DNA of 64,000 nt from positions 28,427 to 92,426 of the forward strand of contig CALVDH010000006.1 of the NCBI GenBank assembly GCA_944326235.1. The letters run 5' to 3'. Both the position numbers and the translations under genes were made by a program. Numbering within the stretch: the first letter of the stretch is position 1; each line of letters opens with the position of its first letter. Below are positions 17,159-27,062 of this stretch, in pieces. Source of the stretch: an uncultured Bacteroidales bacterium (GTDB taxonomy: Bacteria > Bacteroidota > Bacteroidia > Bacteroidales > UBA932). Under the pieces are notes generated by a model, which ran no database searches, was not told the origin of the DNA, and saw only the letters and a list, made by a program, of their open reading frames with translations.

Positions 17159-19405
17159 ATGAATATAGTTAAGAAGACCATCACAATGGGTGATGGAACG
17201 ATCATTGAGATCGAGACCGGCAAACTCGCCAAGCAGGCGGCCGGTTCGGTAGTCGTAAAGGTCGGCGGTACCATGCTGCTGGCTACAGTCACATGTGCAA
17301 AGGATGCCAAGGAGGATGTGGATTTCATGCCTCTGTCGGTGGAGTACAAGGAAAAATATGCTGCTGCGGGCCGCTATCCCGGCGGATTCCTCAAGAGGGA
17401 GGGCCGCGCTTCGGATTCGGAAATCCTGGTGGCCAGACTGGTGGACAGGGCTCTGCGTCCCCTCTTCCCCGATGATTTCCATGCCGAGGTGTTTGTAAAC
17501 GTGCTCCTGATTTCAGCTGACAAGCAGAACATGCCTGATTCCTATGCAGGACTGGCCGCTTCCGCCGCACTGGCAGTGAGCGACATACCCTGGCACGGCC
17601 CCATCTCGGAGGTGAGGGTCGCCCGTATTGACGGCAAGTTTGTGATCAATCCTACTTTCGATATAGTAAAGAATGCTGATATCGACCTGATAGTCGCCGC
17701 CACTGAGGAGAACATCATGATGGTGGAGGGCGAGATGAACGAGGTGAGCGAGGCCGAGATGCTTGAGGCCATCAAGTGTGCCCACGAGGCCATCAAGGGC
17801 CAGTGCCGTGCACAGAAGGAACTGATGGAAGAGGTAGGCAAGGTGGAGAAGAAGGCCTACTGCCACGAGGTCAATGACGAGGACCTGCGCAAGGCCGTTC
17901 ACGACTATTGCTATGACAAGTGCTACGCCATCGCCAAGAGCGGTCTGGCCAAGCATGAGCGTGAGGACGCATTCGACGCTCTCAAGGAAGAATTCATGGA
18001 GACCATCCCCGAAGAGGAGAGAGAGGAGAAGGCCATGATGGTAAGCAGATATTACGGTGCTGTGGAGAAAGAGGCCATGCGCCGCATGATCATAGACGAG
18101 GGTGTGCGTCTCGACGGACGTACTACTGCTCAGATCCGTCCGATCTGGTGCGAGGTGGGTTATCTGCCCGGAGCGCACGGCTCGGCCATCTTCACCCGCG
18201 GCGAGACCCAGTCCCTGTCGACTGTGACCCTCGGTACCAAGATGGACATGAAGGAACTGGACGAGGTGCTGGTTCAGGATACCCAGCAGTTCGTGCTCCA
18301 CTACAACTTCCCTCCCTTCGCGACCGGTGAGGCCAAGCCCCAGAGAGGTGTGGGCCGCAGGGAAATCGGTCACGGCAACTTGGCATGGAGGGCCCTCAAG
18401 CCCGTAGTGCCCGTGGGCGAGGAGAATCCCTACGCTGTCCGCGTGGTGTCTGATATCCTCGAGTCCAACGGCTCTTCTTCCATGGCTACAGTCTGCGCCG
18501 GTACCTTGGCCCTGATGGACTGCGGTGTGAAGATCAAGAAGCCCGTAGCCGGTATCGCCATGGGTCTGATCTCCGATGAGAAGACAGGCAAGTTCGTGGT
18601 GCTCTCCGATATCCTCGGCGATGAGGACCACCTCGGAGACATGGACTTCAAGGTGACCGGAACCAAGGACGGCATCACCGCCACGCAGATGGACATCAAG
18701 GTTGACGGACTGCCCTACGAGGTTCTCGAGCAGGCTCTGGCACAGGCCAAGGAAGGCCGTGCCCACATCATGGGCGAGATGCTCAAGACCATCTCCGAGC
18801 CCCGCGCCGACTACCGTCCCAATGTTCCCCGTATCGTGCAGATCACCATACCTTCCGAGTTTATCGGAGCCGTTATCGGCACCGGCGGCAAGGTTATCCA
18901 GGAGATACAGAAGACTACCGGCACCACCATTACCATCACTGAGGAGGGTGACAAGGGCATCATCGACATCTTCGGTGAGAACAAGGAGTCCATGGACGCC
19001 GCTCTGGCCCGCATCAAGGCTATCACCACTGTGCCTGAGGTCGGTGAGACATACCACGGCAAGGTAGTGTCGATTCTTGAGTTCGGTGCTTTCGTGGAGA
19101 TTCTGCCCGGCAAGGAAGGCCTGCTGCACATTTCCGAGCTCGACTACAAGAAGGTCGACAAGGTGGAGGATGTGCTCCAGGTAGGTGACGAGGTGGATGT
19201 CAAGCTCCTCGAAATCGACCAGAAGACCGGTAAGATGAGGCTCTCCCGCAGGGCCCTGCTGCCCGCACCCGAAGGATGGGTGGAGCATGAGCGCAAGCCC
19301 CGTCTCAACGGAGGTTCCAACGGCGGCGGCCGCGGTGGCCGTGACCGTGGAGGCGACCGCGGAAGAGGTCCCCGCCGCGACGGTGACAGAGGCGGACGCA
19401 AGTAA
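17159..19405 (+). CDS. pnp: Polynucleotide phosphorylase with Gly/Arg-rich tail
   Basis: 3'-5' phosphorolytic exoribonuclease for mRNA decay. Two RNase PH-like domains (about residues 10-220 and 310-550; core motif [23 protein letters not shown]), then a KH domain ([15 protein letters not shown]) and an S1 domain ([26 protein letters not shown]). Beyond the S1 domain there is a tail of about 30 residues rich in Gly, Arg and Asp with RGG-like steps, which could add RNA affinity. 748 residues is slightly longer than usual because of this tail. Confidence 0.98.
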   Translation: MNIVKKTITMGDGTIIEIETGKLAKQAAGSVVVKVGGTMLLATVTCAKDAKEDVDFMPLSVEYKEKYAAAGRYPGGFLKREGRASDSEILVARLVDRALRPLFPDDFHAEVFVNVLLISADKQNMPDSYAGLAASAALAVSDIPWHGPISEVRVARIDGKFVINPTFDIVKNADIDLIVAATEENIMMVEGEMNEVSEAEMLEAIKCAHEAIKGQCRAQKELMEEVGKVEKKAYCHEVNDEDLRKAVHDYCYDKCYAIAKSGLAKHEREDAFDALKEEFMETIPEEEREEKAMMVSRYYGAVEKEAMRRMIIDEGVRLDGRTTAQIRPIWCEVGYLPGAHGSAIFTRGETQSLSTVTLGTKMDMKELDEVLVQDTQQFVLHYNFPPFATGEAKPQRGVGRREIGHGNLAWRALKPVVPVGEENPYAVRVVSDILESNGSSSMATVCAGTLALMDCGVKIKKPVAGIAMGLISDEKTGKFVVLSDILGDEDHLGDMDFKVTGTKDGITATQMDIKVDGLPYEVLEQALAQAKEGRAHIMGEMLKTISEPRADYRPNVPRIVQITIPSEFIGAVIGTGGKVIQEIQKTTGTTITITEEGDKGIIDIFGENKESMDAALARIKAITTVPEVGETYHGKVVSILEFGAFVEILPGKEGLLHISELDYKKVDKVEDVLQVGDEVDVKLLEIDQKTGKMRLSRRALLPAPEGWVEHERKPRLNGGSNGGGRGGRDRGGDRGRGPRRDGDRGGRK

Positions 19406-19429
19406 GCGTATCCAGTACTCTCATAATAG

Positions 19430-19466
19430 AAAAAACTGACTCGCAGAACCGTGAGTCAGTTTTTTT
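19430..19466. terminator. Bidirectional terminator between pnp and the radical SAM gene
   Basis: A perfect 13-bp stem (AAAAAACTGACTC with GAGTCAGTTTTTT, 10-base loop) gives a run of T on both strands, ending pnp on the plus strand and the three-gene operon on the minus strand. Confidence 0.93.
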
Positions 19467-20385
19467 ATTTGTAAAGGCGTCCCTGAAAGGTATTGCGCTG
19501 CTCCAGCCGCTGCTCGAGCAGCCTGATGAGCTCGGTATTGCGGAGCAGCCCCCAGGGGGTGGAGTTGACGAAACGGGGCGGGACTTCCCCGGCGAAGCGC
19601 TCTATGTACAGGTCCGGGCGGAGGCGTTCCAGTAGGTCTGCAATGAAATCTAAGTACTCATCCAGGGAGAATGTAACGAAGTCGGAGGGATGCGAGGCGA
19701 ACTCCCGCTCCATGGCGGTACCGCGGACGATCTGCAGCTGATGGAACTTGACCGAGTGCAGCGGCAGCTTATTTATAATAGGTGCGTAGCCCAGCATGTC
19801 CCCGACTGTCTCTCCCGGCAACCCGAAGATGAAGTGTGCGCCCTGAGTAAGTCCCCGGGCGGCCGTCATCTCCACGGCGCGTACCGCATCCTCGAAGGAA
19901 TGCCCCCGGTTTATGCGCTGCAGTGTCCGGTCGTATACGGACTCTATGCCGTATTCGATGACCACCACGTGGTCCCGGGCCAGGGATGCCAGGTAGTCCA
20001 GCTTGTCCTCGTCCACGCAGTCGGGCCGGGTGCCTATGACGATGCCGGCCACCAGTGGGTGGGAGAGGGCTTCCTCATACACCTCACGCAGCCTCTCGAG
20101 AGGCGCGTATGTATTGGAATAGGGCTGGAAATAGGCCAGGAATTTCTCCGCCTTGCGGTAGCGGACCCGGTGGAATTTGATGCCCTCATCGATCTGTTTG
20201 TGAATAGGAATGCCCGCTGTACTGTAGCCCGGGTGAAAGGCGGCGTTGTCGCAGTACGTGCAGCCGCCTGTCCCGACCAGTCCGTCCCGGTTCGGGCAGG
20301 TGAATCCGGCGTCCACCACCACTTTCTGCAGCCGCTCGCCGTATGTTTTCTTGAAATAGCCTATGTAGGAATTGTATCTGCCCAC
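19465..20385 (-). CDS. YhcC-like (TIGR01212-type) radical SAM protein
   Basis: 306-residue radical SAM enzyme. The Fe-S cysteines are in the spaced arrangement of this family (C30, C42, C45; FTCPN then GGCTYCDN), followed by GIVIGTRPDCVD, VVIEYGIESVYDRTLQRINRGH and GAHFIFGLPGET. I recall the E. coli member YhcC, whose function is still unclear. It is the last gene of a minus-strand run and shares its end with the bidirectional terminator. Confidence 0.9.
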   Translation of the reverse strand: MGRYNSYIGYFKKTYGERLQKVVVDAGFTCPNRDGLVGTGGCTYCDNAAFHPGYSTAGIPIHKQIDEGIKFHRVRYRKAEKFLAYFQPYSNTYAPLERLREVYEEALSHPLVAGIVIGTRPDCVDEDKLDYLASLARDHVVVIEYGIESVYDRTLQRINRGHSFEDAVRAVEMTAARGLTQGAHFIFGLPGETVGDMLGYAPIINKLPLHSVKFHQLQIVRGTAMEREFASHPSDFVTFSLDEYLDFIADLLERLRPDLYIERFAGEVPPRFVNSTPWGLLRNTELIRLLEQRLEQRNTFQGRLYK

Positions 20386-20397
20386 GGCCCAAGCAGT

Positions 20398-20844
20398 CTA
20401 GAACCGGACCTTGAATACGGCCTTGCGGACTTCTCCGTCCCCGATCAGGGGTGCGTGGCAGTCCTGGGGGAAGCAGATGACCATGTTGTCGTCCCCGTAG
20501 CTGATATAGGCCTCGGGCTCTTCCTTGAGGAAGGCCACGTCTTTCTCGGCATTGTAGTCTACGTTGACGCCCATGCACTTGGCCCTGTCCCGGAAGCCGA
20601 TAATCTCAGTCCCTTCCAGAACCACGTGGATGTCTATGAAGGAGTCGTGCACTTCCAGGGGTGATTCGGACTCGTCCTTGCACTGTGCGGTGGATACGGT
20701 ACACCAGATATTGTCTTCCTCGATGACGTGCTTGCCCTCGGAGAGGGTGTGCAGGTCGTTCTTACGGATGAATTCCAGCACCTTGCCGAAGGAAGCGTGC
20801 AGATTGACGTATTTTTCGAAGCTTTTGAGTGAGTCGAGTATCAT
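20398..20844 (-). CDS. YhcH/YjgK/YiaL-family protein
   Basis: 148-residue cupin-like protein of the DUF386 (YhcH/YiaL) family, with signatures VHDSFIDIHVVLEGTE and ICFPQDCHAPLIGDG, the latter containing the conserved metal-ligand-type His. Family members sit in sialic-acid and sugar operons and are thought to handle sugar anomers or lyase-type steps. Here it lies between a radical SAM gene and a DUF4105 gene, so sugar metabolism is not indicated by context. Confidence 0.87.
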   Translation of the reverse strand: MILDSLKSFEKYVNLHASFGKVLEFIRKNDLHTLSEGKHVIEEDNIWCTVSTAQCKDESESPLEVHDSFIDIHVVLEGTEIIGFRDRAKCMGVNVDYNAEKDVAFLKEEPEAYISYGDDNMVICFPQDCHAPLIGDGEVRKAVFKVRF

Positions 20845-20857
20845 ATCGTATAGCAGT

Positions 20858-22006
20858 TTAATATTTCCGGTATATGGCTCTCCGGCTCAGTGCCATGAGT
20901 ACGGTGAGCAGAATGATGACGGCTGTGGCCGGATGGAATGTCTGCGGCAGCAGCCACGAGCAGATCAGTCCGATGCCGGCAACGGCTGCGAGCAGGTCAA
21001 TGATCATGTTCTTGGCCCAGCAGCTGGGCATGCAGACCGGTATGAGGAAGAGGGGGTTCATCCACAGCAGGTTCCAGTTGTCGGCTGTCCACACGTGGTG
21101 GGTCGCGAACCACATCAGGCAGATAATCACACCGCCGAGGCCCAGTATGATGTAGAGGACCGTTGAGCAGATGCTCATGAATTTCCACTTGTTCCCGCTG
21201 CGCAGATAGAATACCAGGTAGAGGACGAACAGCAGGGTAAAGACGGTGAACGGGCTGGATGCCTTGGACAGGATGTCCTTCCATCTGCCCGGCTCCGGTG
21301 CCGGGGATGAGAGGGTGCTGCCGGCGGAGGCCAGCGGAGTGCCGTCAAGCTCAGTATTGCTGTAGTTCATCAGTACTTCGGAAAGGCGGTCGGGCAGGAA
21401 GGCTGTCTCCCTGACGGTAATCTCCCGGTCAACCCTTGCCCCCAGTATCAGGTCAATGCCGAACATCATCCAGCGGCGGTCGCCGACCAGACGGGTCAGT
21501 TCGTCGCGGTAGGTCGTTCCGGTCAGGGTGTCCTTTATGCTGAAGTCCTTGCTGCGGTCGAAAATGTCCCGTATGCGGGTGGCGCAGTTGTCCTGCAGGA
21601 AGTCGTAGAGGTAGTACCGGTTGGACGGTTTGTAGTTATCTGTTAGGAATGAGTATAGTTCTGCCGCCTGTAACGGGGTGAGGCTGAGCGTCTGCTCGGA
21701 GATGCCGCGTCCGGTTGCGTCGTATGACCGCTTGAACTGCTGGAAAGAAGTTACGGACAGAAAATAGTTGAGGTCCCCGCGCAGGAAGTTGAGCATGAAA
21801 TGCGGCTCCTGGAAACTGAAGGTGCCGTAGTTGAAGACCATGTCGCGCCCGTTCCGGAGATCCTTGACCCTCAGGGCCGAATGTCCGAATGCTGAGGAGA
21901 TGTCCCGTCCTTGGGAACAGGTGAGAAGTGATATGCTGAGCGAGTCCCGGGCTCCGGCGCCTAGGCTCAGGATGGTCATAAGGAATATAAGTAGTATCCG
22001 TTTCAT
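20858..22006 (-). CDS. DUF4105 (Lnb-type) membrane protein
   Basis: 382 residues: signal sequence (1-19), a periplasmic DUF4105 domain with SSAFGHSALRV (His42) and LQDNCATRIRD (Cys141), a plausible Cys-His pair, then four or five membrane helices from about residue 250. I recall that this family includes Lnb, a Bacteroides enzyme that N-acylates lipoproteins, with the Cys-His pair as the reactive site. That assignment is likely but rests on memory of the family. It heads an operon with the YhcH-like and radical SAM genes and is divergent from an NlpC/P60 peptidase. Confidence 0.82.
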   Translation of the reverse strand: MKRILLIFLMTILSLGAGARDSLSISLLTCSQGRDISSAFGHSALRVKDLRNGRDMVFNYGTFSFQEPHFMLNFLRGDLNYFLSVTSFQQFKRSYDATGRGISEQTLSLTPLQAAELYSFLTDNYKPSNRYYLYDFLQDNCATRIRDIFDRSKDFSIKDTLTGTTYRDELTRLVGDRRWMMFGIDLILGARVDREITVRETAFLPDRLSEVLMNYSNTELDGTPLASAGSTLSSPAPEPGRWKDILSKASSPFTVFTLLFVLYLVFYLRSGNKWKFMSICSTVLYIILGLGGVIICLMWFATHHVWTADNWNLLWMNPLFLIPVCMPSCWAKNMIIDLLAAVAGIGLICSWLLPQTFHPATAVIILLTVLMALSRRAIYRKY

Positions 22007-22017
22007 AATAAATTTTT

Positions 22018-22046
22018 CAAAAATAAGAAAAACTCGCCTATATTTG
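22018..22046. promoter_or_regulatory. Divergent promoters between the Lnb-like and NlpC/P60 genes
   Basis: Minus strand TATTTTTG at 22018-22025 serves the Lnb-like gene. Plus strand TATATTTG at 22039-22046 lies only five bases before the ATG at 22052, so that mRNA would be leaderless or nearly so. Confidence 0.65.
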
Positions 22047-22051
22047 CAGGA

Positions 22052-23014
22052 ATGAAGAAAGTTTTGCTCATATTTCTGTCCCTTATCCTGTTCTCCCCGC
22101 TGCGGGCGGAGGTCCGGAAGGGCATGGCGCTGGTCTCAGTGTCAGTTACAGATATGAAGAAATCTCCTGATTATCAGTCCGAGACGGTCTCACAGGCCAT
22201 GATGGGCACTCCTGTAGAGGTCACAGGAAAGGAAGGTTACTGGTATTCTATCGTGACGCCTGAGGGATATGAGGGCTGGACTACGGAGCAGAACATCGCT
22301 CTGTTTTCGGAGGATGGACTGGAGGAGTGGAAGCAGGCGGAGCGTCTGATCGTCAAGGATTATTTCATACTTGTGACGGAGGCTCCGGAAGAAGGGACGG
22401 CAGTCCTTTCAGACTGTGTGATGGGCAATATTCTGGAAAAGGACAATGCTCCGGAGCAGAAAGGCTTCACACCGGTGATCCTGCCCGACGGACGGAAGGG
22501 GTTTGTCCCTGCCGGCAGTGTGGCTCCGCTGAAGGAATGGATGGAGGAGGCGGCCGCTCCTACGGGGGACGACATAGTCGCCACGGCCAGACTTTTCCAG
22601 GGATTTCCTTATCTTTGGGGAGGGCTGTCCCCTAAGGGGATGGACTGCAGCGGCCTGGTGAAGCTGAGTTATTTTCTGAACGGAATCATTCTGCTGCGGG
22701 ACGCTTCCCAGCAGATAGGAACCGGCGGAGTGCTGGATGCCGGCGATATCGTGGGTAACCTTCAGGCAGGCGACCTGGTGTTTTTCGGTCGCAGCGCTAC
22801 GGATACACGCGGCAGGAGTGTCAGCCATGTGGGCATCTGCATGGGAGACGGAATGATGATTCATTCGTCCCTGCGGGTTAGGATCAATTCACTGCTGCCG
22901 GGACGGCCCGACTCCTACACCGGCAAGAAGATAGTGGGGGCCTGCCGTATCCTCGGACATCAGGACACTGAGCCGGGGATAGTGACGGTCCTGAAGCATC
23001 CGTGGTATTTTTAG
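22052..23014 (+). CDS. Secreted NlpC/P60 (C40) peptidase with SH3-like domains
   Basis: 320 residues: signal peptide (1-19), two SH3b-like regions (about 25-85 and 95-160), then an NlpC/P60 cysteine peptidase domain with catalytic Cys199 (KGMDCSG), His259 (VSHVGIC) and a third polar residue at His271 (MIHSS). Such enzymes cut peptide bonds in the stem peptide of peptidoglycan, often after the D-Glu residue. Divergent from the Lnb-like gene, so both are envelope genes. Because of the very short leader, initiation is probably leaderless. Confidence 0.92.
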   Translation: MKKVLLIFLSLILFSPLRAEVRKGMALVSVSVTDMKKSPDYQSETVSQAMMGTPVEVTGKEGYWYSIVTPEGYEGWTTEQNIALFSEDGLEEWKQAERLIVKDYFILVTEAPEEGTAVLSDCVMGNILEKDNAPEQKGFTPVILPDGRKGFVPAGSVAPLKEWMEEAAAPTGDDIVATARLFQGFPYLWGGLSPKGMDCSGLVKLSYFLNGIILLRDASQQIGTGGVLDAGDIVGNLQAGDLVFFGRSATDTRGRSVSHVGICMGDGMMIHSSLRVRINSLLPGRPDSYTGKKIVGACRILGHQDTEPGIVTVLKHPWYF

Positions 23015-23052
23015 GAAAGTTAACAGTTTATAATTTATAAATCGCGATTATC

Positions 23053-23334
23053 ATGAATTTAAGAGTTATCAAAAAAGACATCAACTACATGGTGGATGAG
23101 TTCGTTTCAGACGCAGTCATCAGCATGAGTTTCCACGACGACAACGAGAAGGCCGAGCAGATAGTCAGCCTTATCAACGAAGTACTCGACCTCAGGGACG
23201 AGATGCTGTCCAGAGTCAGCCACCCCGAGGGAGACAAGAGAGCATATTACCGCAACCTCACCGACGAGCTGCTCAGCGCTCTCGATGTAAAATACGACAG
23301 TCTCAGTGCAATAGTGGCCAAGAAAGCCGAGTAA
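23053..23334 (+). CDS. Small conserved-type protein of unknown function
   Basis: 93 residues, acidic and helical, with no signal peptide or membrane segment (core AEQIVSLINEVLDLRDEML). I do not recognise a domain. It lies 38 bp after the peptidase gene and 17 bp before guaB on the same strand, so it could share a transcript with guaB. Codon use resembles its neighbours, which supports it being a real gene. Confidence 0.75.
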   Translation: MNLRVIKKDINYMVDEFVSDAVISMSFHDDNEKAEQIVSLINEVLDLRDEMLSRVSHPEGDKRAYYRNLTDELLSALDVKYDSLSAIVAKKAE

Positions 23335-23351
23335 ATCCAGGAGCGGCCGCT

Positions 23352-24821
23352 ATGCAGATGTACACCAACTCACCCATAGTGGAGGGCCTCACCTTTGATG
23401 ACGTCCTCCTCATCCCGGCCCACTCGGACGTGCTGCCCCGCGAGGTGGACATCACCACGAAGCTGACCCGGGAGATATCCCTCCATACTCCCATCGTGTC
23501 CGCGGCCATGGATACCGTGACCGAGGCAGATCTGGCGATAGCCATCGCCCGTGAGGGAGGTATCGGAGTGATACACAAGAATATGCCCATCGAGGTACAG
23601 ATGGAGCAGGTGCGCAAGGTCAAGAGGGCGGAGAACGGCATGATCTACGACCCTGTGACCATCCGCGAGAACGCCACGGTCGGTGACGCCCTCAAGCTCA
23701 TGCACGAGAACCACATAGGCGGCATACCCGTCGTGGACGCCCGCGGCATGCTCTGCGGTATCGTAACCAACCGAGACCTCCGTTTCCAGGACAATCCCAA
23801 GACTCCCGTGTCCGAGGTGATGACCAAGGAGAACCTGATCACCACCACCGACGGCACCAATCTCAAGGAGGCCACCGACCTCCTGCGGCGCTACAAGATC
23901 GAGAAGCTCCTCGTGGTGGACAAGGAAGGTCATCTGGCCGGCCTTATCACCTACAAGGACATCATGAAGATCAAGGACAATCCCACCGCCAGCAAGGATG
24001 CCAAGGGCCGTCTGCTCGTGGCCGCCGCCGTTGGCATCAACTCCGAGAGTGTCCAGAAGGTGGAGATGCTGATGACTGTGGAGCCCGATGCACTGGTCTT
24101 CGACACCGCCCACGGTCATTCGGAGGGTGTGCTGAGAGTCCTGAAGACAGTCCGTCAGAAGTTCCCCGACCTGCAGATCATCGCCGGCAACATCGCTACC
24201 GGTGAGGCCGCCAAGGCTCTGAAGGAGTGCGGAGTGGACGCCGTGAAGGTCGGCATAGGCCCCGGATCCATCTGCACCACCCGTATCATTGCCGGTGTGG
24301 GCGTGCCCCAGCTTTCCGCAGTCATGATGGCCGCCGAGGCCCTGAAGGGCTCCGGCATCCCAGTTATCGCCGACGGCGGTATCCGCTACTCGGGCGACAT
24401 CGTCAAGGCCCTGGCCGCCGGTGCCGACACCATCATGGCCGGCTCGCTCTTCGCCGGTGTGGAGGAGTCTCCCGGAGAGACCATCATCCTCAACGGACGT
24501 AAGTTCAAGTCCTACCGCGGAATGGGCTCGCTCGAGGCCATGCAGCTGGGCTCCAAGGACCGCTACTTCCAGGACATGGAGGAGGACATCAAGAAACTCG
24601 TGCCGGAGGGCATTGTCGCCCAGGTGCCTTACAAAGGTACTCTCTCCGAGGTGGTATACCAGCTTATCGGAGGTCTCCGTGCAGGTATGGGTTACTGCGG
24701 AGCACACAACCTGGCCGAACTCAAGAACGCCCGCTTCGTGCGCATCACCGCCGCCGGGATGGCCGAGAGTCATCCCCACGATGTCACCATTACCCGCGAG
24801 GCACCCAACTACAGCAGGTAA
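23352..24821 (+). CDS. guaB: IMP dehydrogenase
   Basis: Oxidises IMP to XMP with NAD+, the committed step to GMP. 489 residues with a TIM-barrel catalytic domain interrupted by a CBS pair (about residues 90-205). The catalytic loop is [15 protein letters not shown] with Cys308, and the flap RYFQ region is present (KDRYFQD). Full length. A downstream run of envelope genes follows after a 24-bp gap. Confidence 0.98.
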   Translation: MQMYTNSPIVEGLTFDDVLLIPAHSDVLPREVDITTKLTREISLHTPIVSAAMDTVTEADLAIAIAREGGIGVIHKNMPIEVQMEQVRKVKRAENGMIYDPVTIRENATVGDALKLMHENHIGGIPVVDARGMLCGIVTNRDLRFQDNPKTPVSEVMTKENLITTTDGTNLKEATDLLRRYKIEKLLVVDKEGHLAGLITYKDIMKIKDNPTASKDAKGRLLVAAAVGINSESVQKVEMLMTVEPDALVFDTAHGHSEGVLRVLKTVRQKFPDLQIIAGNIATGEAAKALKECGVDAVKVGIGPGSICTTRIIAGVGVPQLSAVMMAAEALKGSGIPVIADGGIRYSGDIVKALAAGADTIMAGSLFAGVEESPGETIILNGRKFKSYRGMGSLEAMQLGSKDRYFQDMEEDIKKLVPEGIVAQVPYKGTLSEVVYQLIGGLRAGMGYCGAHNLAELKNARFVRITAAGMAESHPHDVTITREAPNYSR

Positions 24822-24845
24822 TAAGCTGAGAGTCCGCGCACTGCG

Positions 24846-25694
24846 ATGAGGAAAACTCTCTGGATACTGCTGTTGTGTCTAAGTGTATCGTCCTGCCGTC
24901 TCTACGACCGTCTCTTCAAGGGAGACGCTGTCGCCAGAGTCGGCAAGGATGTCTTGTACCGCAGCGATATAGAGAAACTCAATATCAAAGGATTCTCACC
25001 GGAGGACAGTGTGCGCATGGTGGAACGCTACATTCAGTCCTGGGCCAAGGACCGTCTGCTTCTGGACATGGCCGAGAGCCGTCTGTCCAAGGCGGACAGG
25101 GATGTGACCGTGCAGCTGGAGGAGTACCGCCGTCAGCTGCTGGTCTACCGCTATGAGCAGCAGTACGTGGAGCAGCGTCTGGATACCGTGATATCGGAGC
25201 AGGAGTACCGGGATTTCTACGATGCCAACCCTTCCAGCTTCACGACCCACATACCCCTGATCCGCGGTGTCTATATTAAAGTGAGTGACAACTCTCCCAA
25301 CCTCAATCCCATAAAGTCCCTCTACCGTTCCCGGGTGCAGGAGGACCTTGATCGTCTGGACCAGCTGTGCTACTCGTCGGCCGAGCGTTACTATTTCCTG
25401 GACGAATGGACCGGACTGGACGCCATAGTCGAGGGGACAGGCCTGGATGTCGCGGCCATGGCACGGATACTGGAAGGAAGATCCGGTCTTGAGAGGTCTC
25501 ATCTCGGTTATACCTACTTGATAGAGGTGGATGATTATGTCCCGGCAGGGGCACTGGCTCCTTACGAATACTGCCGCGACAGGATAAGGGATGTTATACT
25601 GAGCCGGAGAAAACAGGAACTTCTGACAAGTTTGGAACGAAATCTGCTTAATGATGCGATAGGTTCCGAAAAATTGAAAATATATAAGGAGTAA
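24846..25694 (+). CDS. SurA/PpiC-like lipoprotein lacking a clear rotamase domain
   Basis: 282 residues with a lipoprotein signal (cysteine 17 in VSSC). The region from about residue 28 (VARVGKDVLYRSDIEKLN) resembles the N-terminal chaperone domain of SurA/PpiC proteins, and the tail (RDRIRDVILSRRKQELLTSLERNLL) resembles the C-terminal chaperone helix. The middle has no readable PpiC rotamase signature. It is followed directly by a SurA-like PPIase (1-bp gap), so the pair probably acts in outer-membrane protein folding. Function is inferred from context. Confidence 0.72.
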   Translation: MRKTLWILLLCLSVSSCRLYDRLFKGDAVARVGKDVLYRSDIEKLNIKGFSPEDSVRMVERYIQSWAKDRLLLDMAESRLSKADRDVTVQLEEYRRQLLVYRYEQQYVEQRLDTVISEQEYRDFYDANPSSFTTHIPLIRGVYIKVSDNSPNLNPIKSLYRSRVQEDLDRLDQLCYSSAERYYFLDEWTGLDAIVEGTGLDVAAMARILEGRSGLERSHLGYTYLIEVDDYVPAGALAPYEYCRDRIRDVILSRRKQELLTSLERNLLNDAIGSEKLKIYKE

Positions 25695-25695
25695 G

Positions 25696-27057
25696 ATGAA
25701 GATAAAAGCACTTATTGCGGCACTGGCTATAATGGGTATGACCTTTCCCCACGTGTCCGCCCAGAAGTATGACGGAGTGATAGACAAGACTGTCGCCCTG
25801 GTAGGAAACAGCATGATTCTCCTGTCCCAGATCGAGGGGGAGGTACAGATGATGCAGTTCCAGGGTTATGTCTCGGACCGCAACCTGCGTTGCGAGGTCC
25901 TGGAGAACATGCTGGTCTCCAAACTGTTTTATACGCAGGCTCAGTTGGACAGCCTTACGGTCAATCCCGATATGGTGGATGCTGCCCTGGAGGAGAGGGT
26001 AAACAATATCCTGACCCAGCTCGGCGGAGAGGAGCAGGTGGAGAAGTATTTCGGCAAGCCGCTTCACAAGCTGCGTCAGGAGTGGAGAGAGGCCTTTATG
26101 GAACAGAATCTGGTACAGGAGATGCAGCGGACAGTTGCAGGAGGCATTACAGAGGTGACTCCCAAGGAGGTACAGCAGTTCTACCGGAATATCCCGGCGG
26201 ACAGCCTGCCGATAATTCCGACTCAGTATCAGTATAGTCAGATAGTGCTCTATCCCGATACGGAGCGGGCCAAACTGGAGGTGCGCGAGCGGCTGCTGGA
26301 GTTCCGTCAGAGGATTCTTGACGGAGAGAAATTCTCCATGCTGGCGACTCTCTATTCGGAAGATCCCGGCAGCGCGATGCGGGGCGGAGAACTCGGAATG
26401 GCATCGAAGTCGATTTTCTGGCCTGCCTTCAGTGATGCGGCCATGGCCCTCAATGAGGGACAGGTCTCCCCGATAGTGGAGACCCCCGACGGATTCCATC
26501 TCATACAGATGATTTCCAAGAAGGGCGACATGTTCAATGCCCGCCATATCCTCCTCAAGCCCAAGTATACGGTCGATGACAGGGACTCCGCGTTCATCCG
26601 CCTGGACTCAATCCGGAACGTGGTGATGGAGGACAGCCTGACTTTTGCCCAGGCGGCCAGAATCTACTCCCAGGACACCAAGAGCCGCACCAACGGTGGG
26701 CTGGTCTCCGACCCCAATACCGGAGCGCCGTTCTTCGAGATGGACCGTCTCAAGCCTGCGGATTACAACGTCCTCAAGGATATGAAGGAAGGAGATGTCT
26801 CCATGCCCTTTGAATCCGTGGATGACGAGGGCCGCAGCGGCAATACAGTCTATAAGATAATCCGTCTGGAGAAGATCCGTCCCTCACATACGGCTTCGGT
26901 TGAGGAGGATTTCAACGTCCTGCTGGATATCGCCACCAACGACAAGTCCGTAAAAGCCATCGAGAAGTTTATAAAGGAGAAACAGGGTACTACCTATATT
27001 GTAATCGACCCGATGTTCCGGAAATGTGATTTCCGGCGGGACGGCTGGATCAAATAA
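25696..27057 (+). CDS. SurA-like peptidyl-prolyl isomerase
   Basis: 453-residue periplasmic chaperone/PPIase. Signal peptide (1-22, cut after VSA), SurA N-terminal domain, and two parvulin (PpiC) domains: one with YSQIVLYPD, FSMLATLYSEDPGSAMRGGELGM (about residues 175-270) and one with ARHILLKPK, TFAQAARIYSQDTKSRTNGGLV (about 280-380). It lies between the PPIase-like lipoprotein and the OstA-like gene, consistent with outer-membrane assembly. Confidence 0.92.
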   Translation: MKIKALIAALAIMGMTFPHVSAQKYDGVIDKTVALVGNSMILLSQIEGEVQMMQFQGYVSDRNLRCEVLENMLVSKLFYTQAQLDSLTVNPDMVDAALEERVNNILTQLGGEEQVEKYFGKPLHKLRQEWREAFMEQNLVQEMQRTVAGGITEVTPKEVQQFYRNIPADSLPIIPTQYQYSQIVLYPDTERAKLEVRERLLEFRQRILDGEKFSMLATLYSEDPGSAMRGGELGMASKSIFWPAFSDAAMALNEGQVSPIVETPDGFHLIQMISKKGDMFNARHILLKPKYTVDDRDSAFIRLDSIRNVVMEDSLTFAQAARIYSQDTKSRTNGGLVSDPNTGAPFFEMDRLKPADYNVLKDMKEGDVSMPFESVDDEGRSGNTVYKIIRLEKIRPSHTASVEEDFNVLLDIATNDKSVKAIEKFIKEKQGTTYIVIDPMFRKCDFRRDGWIK

Positions 27058-27062
27058 GTAGG

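Noticed and set aside
17513..19288. 591-codon minus-strand frame opposite pnp
   Set aside because: Shadow of pnp; composition rich in His and Leu, typical of antisense translation.
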